Positions 6,954 through 11,444 of a stretch of DNA of 11,444 nucleotides are shown here, piece by piece. The DNA is taken from NCBI GenBank assembly GCA_027484885.1, contig JAIXSD010000749.1, positions 1-11,444 on the forward strand. The letters are read 5' to 3'. The number at the start of each line of letters is the position of its first letter. Position 1 is the stretch's first letter. The position numbers and the translations under genes were made by a program. Source of the stretch: Rubrivivax sp. Its GTDB lineage: Bacteria > Pseudomonadota > Gammaproteobacteria > Burkholderiales > Burkholderiaceae_C. The notes beneath the pieces were generated by a model that was given only the letters and a program-made list of their open reading frames with translations, ran no database searches and had not been told where the DNA came from.

Positions 6954-7724
6954 TCAGCGGCCGTCTTGCGGGCCGTAGAGCATCAGGCCGGCCAGGACGC
7001 AGGCAATGGGTTCGCGCTGCTCGTCGGGCAGCTGGCGCTGCTGCCAGATGCGCCCCGGGTGCAGCACCTCGACGGCGGCGATGGAACTGCCGCGCAGGCT
7101 GTCGACCCGGTAGCCCAGGGCCGGCGACTTGAGGCTTTGCTCGACCGGCATGCCACTCTGGGTGCGGCGCTCGGCGATCTGGCTCATGCGGTACTCGGCG
7201 CCGCCCACGTAGAGCCGGCCTTCCAGCGGCTTCCACTCGTCCTTGAGCTCCAGCCGCACGGTCTGTTCGCCATGCCGGCAGCTGCAGTCCAGCGTGGCCT
7301 TGTTGTTCTCCAGTTGCACGCCGATCTTCAGGCCTTGCTCCTTGGAGCGGTACTCGCAGCTGCCGTCCCAGTCGCGCTGACCCTTGAAGCGGTAGCTGAA
7401 GCCTTGCTTTTGCGTCTTGCTGCTGAAGAGGCCCAGCGAGCTGCCCTCGCTGCTGGCCCAGCCGCGCTTGACATGGCTGACCTGGTAGGGGCCGACCTGG
7501 AAGTCCTCGGCGGCGAACAGGCCGGTGCCCTTGGCCCGCCCGGCCACATCGAGCACCTCGGCGCTCTGGTCCAGATCTCCGGGCGCGGCCATGCGGGTGG
7601 GCGTGGTGACGCAGGCGCTCAGGCCGAGCATGGGCAGCAGCACCGCCGCCCACAAGGCCGGCCGCCACCGGGCCGGGGTGGTGCGGCGGCGCAGGTTCAG
7701 GGGGAGGGGTGCGATGGGGCTCAT
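6954..7724 (-). CDS. Lipoprotein of unknown function
   Basis: The 256-residue product starts with a basic N-terminus (Arg12-Arg14), a hydrophobic stretch (about 22-34) and a lipobox LSAC with the modifiable cysteine at 38. It is therefore expected to be lipidated and anchored in the envelope. Residue 39 is Val, not Asp, so outer-membrane sorting is plausible. The mature part has alternating charged and aromatic strands (for example FSYRFKGQRDWDG and the KEQGLKIGVQLENN segment). It also has three further cysteines in its middle (in GSCEY and CSCRH) and one near the C-terminus (IACVL). I do not recognise the family. An AGGA ribosome site at 7729-7732 supports the ATG at 7724. It precedes the secreted 422-residue protein gene on the same strand with a 114-bp gap containing stem-loops, so shared transcription is possible. 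It diverges from the M16 peptidase gene. Confidence 0.78.
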   Translation of the reverse strand: MSPIAPLPLNLRRRTTPARWRPALWAAVLLPMLGLSACVTTPTRMAAPGDLDQSAEVLDVAGRAKGTGLFAAEDFQVGPYQVSHVKRGWASSEGSSLGLFSSKTQKQGFSYRFKGQRDWDGSCEYRSKEQGLKIGVQLENNKATLDCSCRHGEQTVRLELKDEWKPLEGRLYVGGAEYRMSQIAERRTQSGMPVEQSLKSPALGYRVDSLRGSSIAAVEVLHPGRIWQQRQLPDEQREPIACVLAGLMLYGPQDGR

Positions 7725-8020
7725 GGTGTCCTGTGGGGGGTATTGCCAGATGGGCTCTGGCGGGGCGCAGTGTCGCCTGCGGCGCGGCGATGTGAACCTG
7801 TGCGGTGGGTCGGCTTCTGTAAGTATCGTTTTCTGAACTTTTGTGGGGCTCGCCGCGCTGTGCGGGGCGGGGCGATCCAGGCATCCCTCAGAATGCCGGC
7901 TCGGGCCGCCTGAGGTGGCTCGCGGTTTTGCGCTGCCTCCGGCTTGCGTTTCGCTCGCGAACGCGCGCGGTGGCCTGGTTTGTTCTGTGCCGGCGGGGTC
8001 CGGCGGATTGGTTGTTCGAC
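7725..8020. promoter_or_regulatory. Divergent spacer between the lipoprotein and M16 peptidase genes
   Basis: This 296-bp stretch has no supported gene. At 7815-7844, 21 of 30 bases are A or T, a sharp dip in GC against the surroundings and the likeliest promoter location. On the minus strand it contains GATACT (7822-7827), a fair -10 match without a clear -35. A short inverted repeat, TTCGC-TC-GCGAA, lies at 7950-7961. No terminator or riboswitch is evident. Confidence 0.35.
7729..7732 (-). promoter_or_regulatory. Shine-Dalgarno site of the lipoprotein gene
   Basis: The minus strand reads CAGGACACC directly before the ATG at 7724. The AGGA core is 4 bases from the start, a little close but usable. 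Confidence 0.5.
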
Positions 8021-10864
8021 ATGCACATGCCCACTCGTTTCCGTGTTTCGGCCCTGTTGCTGGCCTGCAGCCTGGTGTGGATGCCGGTTCAGCTGGCCTC
8101 GGCCCAGATTGCGGCCCCTGCGGCCCCGGCGACCAAGGTCGGCAAGGTCAAGGCGGCCAAGCCCGCCAAAGCGGTGCAGGCGCCTGCGGCCCAGGCGGCA
8201 GCCCCGGCCGTGGCGGTGCAGGCCGAGTTCGTGCGAGAGCTGGGCGGCATCGAGGAGTACCGCCTGCCCAATGGCTTGCAGATCCTGCTCTTCCCCGACG
8301 AGGCGCAGAGCACCACCACGGTCAACATCACCTACCGGGTGGGCAGCCGCCACGAAAGCCAGGGTGAGTTCGGCATGGCGCATTTGCTGGAGCATCTGGT
8401 CTTCAAGGGCACGCCCACGCACCGCGACATCCCCGGCGCCTTTGCCGAGCGCGGCGTGCGCTTCAACGGCACCACCACCAGCGACCGCACCAATTACTTC
8501 GCCTCCTTCAATGCCAACGAAGACACCCTGGCCTATGTGCTGGGCCTGGAGGCCGACCGCATGGTCAACAGCTTCATCGCCAAGTCCGACCTGGACAAGG
8601 AAATGAGCGTGGTGCGCAATGAGTTCGAGCGCGGCGAGACCGAGCCCATGCAGGTTTTGTTCAAGCGCGTGCAATCGGTGGCCTACGACTGGCACCCGTA
8701 TGGCAACTCCACCATCGGCCCCAAGAGCGACATCGAGAACGTGCCGATCGAGCGCCTGCAGGCTTTCTACAAGCGCTTCTACCGGCCCGACAACGCCACG
8801 GTGCTGGTGGCCGGGCGTTTCGACAAGAAGGCGGTGCTGCAGCGCATCGCTGCGAACTTCGGCCCCCTGGTCAAGCCGGCGCAAGCCCTGCCTGTGCTGT
8901 ACACCGAAGAGCCGGCGCAGGACGGCGAGCGCACGGTTACCGTGCGCCGCGTTGGCGGCCAGCCCACGGTGCTGGCTTACTACCATGTGCCGGCCATCTC
9001 GCATGCCGATTCGGCGCCGCTGCTGGTGCTCAGCCTGCTGATGTCCATGCCGCCCAGCGGCCAGCTCTACAAGGAGCTGGTGGAGAGCAAGCTGGCCATC
9101 AACGCCGGCCTGTTCGGCCTGGGTCAGGCGGCGCCCGGCGGCATCTCGGCCATGGCCATTCCGGCCGCGCAGGCCGACACTGAGAAGGTGGAGAAGCTGC
9201 TGCTCGATCTGGTCGAAGGCCGGGCCGGCAAGCCTTTCGAAGAGAGCGAGCTGCAGCGTGTGCGCGAGGTGGCGCTGAACTCCTACCGCCAGCAGATGAA
9301 GAACCCCGAGGCCTTGATCCAGCAGATCTCCAGCCTGCTGGGCGCCGGCGACTGGCGCCTGCTGTTCCAGCTGATGGAAGACCTGCCGCGCGTGACCCTG
9401 GCCGATGTGGAGCGGGTGCGCAAGGCCTACCTGCTGCCGGCCAACCGCACCCTGGGCCGCTTTGTGCCATCCAAGGAGGTCACCCGGGTGGAGATTCCGG
9501 CGGCGCCGCCGCTCGACCAGCGCCTGGCCGAGCTCAAGGGCCCGCCCAAGGTGGAGGATGGCGAGCGATTCGACCCCACGCCCGAGCATCTGGCCGAGCG
9601 CACGCGTCGCACCGTGCTGCCCAGCGGCATCGAGCTGCAGACCCTGGCCAAGCGCACCCGTGGCAATGCGGTTCACCTGCAGCTGCAGCTGCGTTGGGGC
9701 GAGCGCGAGCCCACTTTTGCCCGGCGCGGCACCGGCTGGGTCGGTGAGCTGATGTTTGAAGGCAGCCAGAGCCTGGACAAGCAGGCGCTGCAGGACCGCC
9801 TGATCCGCCTCAAGGCCGGCCTGTCCATCGGCGGCGCCGACCAGGGCGCCACCATCAACCTCACGGCCGAGAAGGACAGCCTGCTCGAAGCCCTGGCCAT
9901 CGTGGCCGATCTCTTGCAGCGGCCGCTGCTGCCGGCCGATGCCTTCGAGCGCGTGGTCAAGCGCAACATCGCCGCGCTGGAGGGCTCGCGCCAGGAGCTG
10001 GAAACCCTGCGCCAGGAAGCCACGCGCGAGCACTACAACTTCGCCCTCGGCGTGGTGCAAGGCCACCCGGACTACCAGCTCAGCGTCAACCAGCGCCTGG
10101 CCGAGGTGAAGGCGATTCGCCTTGAGGATGTGCGCAGCTTCCACCGCGACTACTGGTCGGCCAACGAGGCGCGCGTCACCGCGGTCGGCGCTTTGCCCGA
10201 TGGCCTCGATGCGGCGGTCGAGCAGCTGGTTGGCAGTTGGAAGAAGCCTGCTGCCGCACGCTTTGTGCGTTATGAAGGCCGGCATGTGGACATCCCGGCG
10301 GCCCGCTTTGATGTCAAGGCCAAGGACAAGGCCAATGCGATTGTGCGCATGCGCCTGGAGTTCCCGCTCAACGAGCTGGACCCGGATTACTTCCCCCTGA
10401 TGCTGGCCACCCAGGTCTTTGGCGCCGGAGGCATGGAAAGCCGGCTGGCCGCGCGCGTGCGCCAGCAGGAAGGCCTGAGCTACGGCATCGGCGCCTCGCT
10501 GGGCGTGCCGCGCTGGGGCAATGACGCCACCCTGTCCATCGGCGGCAGCTTTGCGCCGCAGAACCGCGACAAGGTGCTGGCCTTGGTGGATGAAGAGCTG
10601 GCCCGCATGGCGAGCGAAGGCATCAGCGAGGCCGAGCTGGCGCGCGCCAAGAAAGACGTGCTGGAAGCGCGCCAGCAAAGCCGCAGCGATGACGGCCAGC
10701 TGACCGCCTCGCTGAGCCATCTGGCCGAGCGCGGCGAGGGCTGGGCCGCCGTCGCGCAGCGCGAGGCGCAGATCCGCGCCGTCACGCTGGAGCAGGTCAA
10801 TGCGGCCTGGGCCCGCCACATCCGCCGCGAGCGCTTTGTGGTGTCCACCGCCGGCGATTTTTGA
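8021..10864 (+). CDS. Exported M16 family zinc metallopeptidase (two-lobed, insulinase/pitrilysin-like)
   Basis: From ATG 8021 the product has 947 residues. ATG 8027 is equally possible, and neither has a clear ribosome site. Residues 1-28 are a signal peptide ending LASA, so the enzyme should act in the periplasm. An Ala/Lys/Pro-rich linker follows (about 30-68). The first M16 half has the inverted zinc motif HLLEH at 121-125, with His121 and His125 as ligands, Glu124 as catalytic base and Glu201 as third ligand 76 residues after His125, the family's usual spacing. The second half starts near 528 and has lost the motif: the equivalent of HLLEH is around 572-576 with Gly, Gly and Glu in the three key positions. 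It keeps the Arg814 / Tyr821 pair in RQQEGLSY that contributes to substrate binding in these enzymes. So one catalytic and one structural half form a clamshell, as in other fused M16 proteases. The substrate is unknown; peptide or signal-peptide degradation is the family norm. Confidence 0.92.
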   Translation: MHMPTRFRVSALLLACSLVWMPVQLASAQIAAPAAPATKVGKVKAAKPAKAVQAPAAQAAAPAVAVQAEFVRELGGIEEYRLPNGLQILLFPDEAQSTTTVNITYRVGSRHESQGEFGMAHLLEHLVFKGTPTHRDIPGAFAERGVRFNGTTTSDRTNYFASFNANEDTLAYVLGLEADRMVNSFIAKSDLDKEMSVVRNEFERGETEPMQVLFKRVQSVAYDWHPYGNSTIGPKSDIENVPIERLQAFYKRFYRPDNATVLVAGRFDKKAVLQRIAANFGPLVKPAQALPVLYTEEPAQDGERTVTVRRVGGQPTVLAYYHVPAISHADSAPLLVLSLLMSMPPSGQLYKELVESKLAINAGLFGLGQAAPGGISAMAIPAAQADTEKVEKLLLDLVEGRAGKPFEESELQRVREVALNSYRQQMKNPEALIQQISSLLGAGDWRLLFQLMEDLPRVTLADVERVRKAYLLPANRTLGRFVPSKEVTRVEIPAAPPLDQRLAELKGPPKVEDGERFDPTPEHLAERTRRTVLPSGIELQTLAKRTRGNAVHLQLQLRWGEREPTFARRGTGWVGELMFEGSQSLDKQALQDRLIRLKAGLSIGGADQGATINLTAEKDSLLEALAIVADLLQRPLLPADAFERVVKRNIAALEGSRQELETLRQEATREHYNFALGVVQGHPDYQLSVNQRLAEVKAIRLEDVRSFHRDYWSANEARVTAVGALPDGLDAAVEQLVGSWKKPAAARFVRYEGRHVDIPAARFDVKAKDKANAIVRMRLEFPLNELDPDYFPLMLATQVFGAGGMESRLAARVRQQEGLSYGIGASLGVPRWGNDATLSIGGSFAPQNRDKVLALVDEELARMASEGISEAELARAKKDVLEARQQSRSDDGQLTASLSHLAERGEGWAAVAQREAQIRAVTLEQVNAAWARHIRRERFVVSTAGDF

Positions 10865-10868
10865 CGGC

Positions 10869-11444
10869 TCAGAACCAGGGCTTCAGTCGCTCGGGATAGT
10901 CGCGCGGCAGGATGTGGCCGCCGGGGAAGCGCAGATGCTGCTTGGCGGCGCCGGGCATCGCTTCGAACAAGGCCTGGTTCTGCGCGGTGCTGGCGTATTC
11001 GTCATCGTCGGCGCTGAGCAGCCAGAGCTTTTTCTTGCCCGCCAGTCCGGCGAGAAAGCGCTGCGGTGACACGGCGGCCACCTTGTCGTCCAGATGCGGC
11101 GGCACGAGGGCGGCCACCGCCGTGATGCGCGGCTCCAGGCTGCCCAGAATCAGCGCCATCTGCCCACCCATGCTGTAGCCGGTGAGCTGTACCCGGCTGG
11201 CATCGATCTGCGGCTGCGGTAGCAGCCAGTCCAGCAGCAGGCGGTAGTCCTTGATGCTGTCGATGATCATCTGCTCGTAGGGCTCGCGCTTGCCCCACAG
11301 GTCCATATCGCGCATCAGATCAAGTACGGTGTGGTCGAGGTTCTTGCGCTCGCCGTGGCGGCGCGCATCCAGGGCCAGCACGGCATAGCCTTGTTTCAAG
11401 GCCTGCTCGGTGACGAGGTGGGTGTGTTCCAAGGTTTCGCCGCC
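10869..11444 (-). CDS. Alpha/beta hydrolase, dienelactone-hydrolase-like (N-terminus beyond window)
   Basis: The last 191 residues of an alpha/beta hydrolase are present, with the frame open through position 11444. A TTG at 11432 lies in the frame, but coding clearly continues upstream (GGETLEHTH), so the true start is outside. Visible features are VLALDARRHGER, the typical strand-plus-loop with HGE; the nucleophile elbow GYSMGG containing the catalytic Ser; an acid candidate in LLSADDDEY; and the catalytic His in PGGH about 20 residues from the end. All three catalytic residues therefore lie in the window. The fold and the loop after strand 4 resemble dienelactone hydrolases and acetyl-xylan-esterase-like hydrolases. 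The substrate cannot be told. There is no sign of a C-terminal extension, and the stop codon lies 4 bp from the convergent stop of the M16 gene. Confidence 0.85.
   Translation of the reverse strand, partial: GGETLEHTHLVTEQALKQGYAVLALDARRHGERKNLDHTVLDLMRDMDLWGKREPYEQMIIDSIKDYRLLLDWLLPQPQIDASRVQLTGYSMGGQMALILGSLEPRITAVAALVPPHLDDKVAAVSPQRFLAGLAGKKKLWLLSADDDEYASTAQNQALFEAMPGAAKQHLRFPGGHILPRDYPERLKPWF

Noticed and set aside
6966..7913. A 315-codon plus-strand frame across the lipoprotein gene
   Set aside because: It is antisense to a gene with lipobox and ribosome site, and it runs into the divergent spacer without any motif.
7841..8020. A 60-residue upstream extension of the M16 protein
   Set aside because: The frame is open, but the residues are Arg/Cys/Trp-rich and would bury the clear signal peptide that starts at 8021.
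7721..10819. A 1032-codon open frame on the minus strand opposite the M16 gene
   Set aside because: It mirrors the M16 coding sequence. Its product is low-complexity (Gln, Gly, His, Arg, Leu) with no motif, while the plus-strand frame has an intact zinc site and signal peptide. Long antisense frames are expected in GC-rich genes with strong codon bias.
10865..10868. A terminator between the convergent M16 and hydrolase genes
   Set aside because: Only 4 bp separate the stops, and I see no inverted repeat or T-run serving either gene.
1..11444. A defence island, prophage or mobile element
   Set aside because: No integrase, transposase, terminal inverted repeats, tRNA attachment site, CRISPR repeats or toxin-antitoxin pair is visible, and composition is even across the window.

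Overview
The window is a very GC-rich stretch, by eye well above 65% GC with a strong third-position G/C bias. It looks like ordinary chromosomal DNA of a betaproteobacterium, most likely a Burkholderiales member of the Roseateles/Rubrivivax/Ideonella type. That placement is inferred from composition and protein flavour, since there is no rRNA or marker gene. Eight protein genes fill it almost completely, and two of them run off the edges. I see no tRNA, rRNA, CRISPR array, insertion sequence, integrase or other mark of a mobile island.

Layout from left to right: (1) 1-1782, minus, the N-terminal 594 residues of a large uncharacterised envelope protein with a signal peptide, a long periplasmic part and then membrane segments. 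(2) 1922-3322, plus, rmuC, encoding a membrane-anchored coiled-coil RmuC nuclease-like protein. (3) 3255-4634, plus, a 12-TM MFS transporter whose best start overlaps the rmuC end by 68 bp. (4) 4701-5555, plus, an exported solute-binding-like protein with no permease or ATPase beside it. (5) 5571-6839, minus, a secreted protein of unknown function with a beta-rich C-terminus. (6) 6954-7724, minus, a small lipoprotein of unknown function. (7) 8021-10864, plus, an exported two-lobed M16 zinc peptidase. (8) 10869-11444, minus, the C-terminal part of an alpha/beta hydrolase.

Organisation: genes 1 and 2 diverge from a 139-bp spacer, and genes 6 and 7 diverge from a 296-bp spacer. Genes 4/5 and 7/8 converge with only 15 and 4 bp between stop codons. 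Six of the eight products are predicted to act in or across the envelope, and a seventh (RmuC) is probably membrane-anchored. I see no clear shared pathway, so the neighbourhood reads as housekeeping and envelope genes rather than a dedicated system. The least understood parts are the giant membrane protein at the left edge and the pair of secreted unknowns at 5571-7724.

I did not find a convincing new multi-gene system. The points most worth a second look are the uncharacterised secreted pair, the rmuC/MFS overlap with an in-frame 12-bp tandem repeat at the transporter N-terminus, an 8-base homopolymer inside the left-edge gene, the orphan binding protein, and small inverted repeats between genes.
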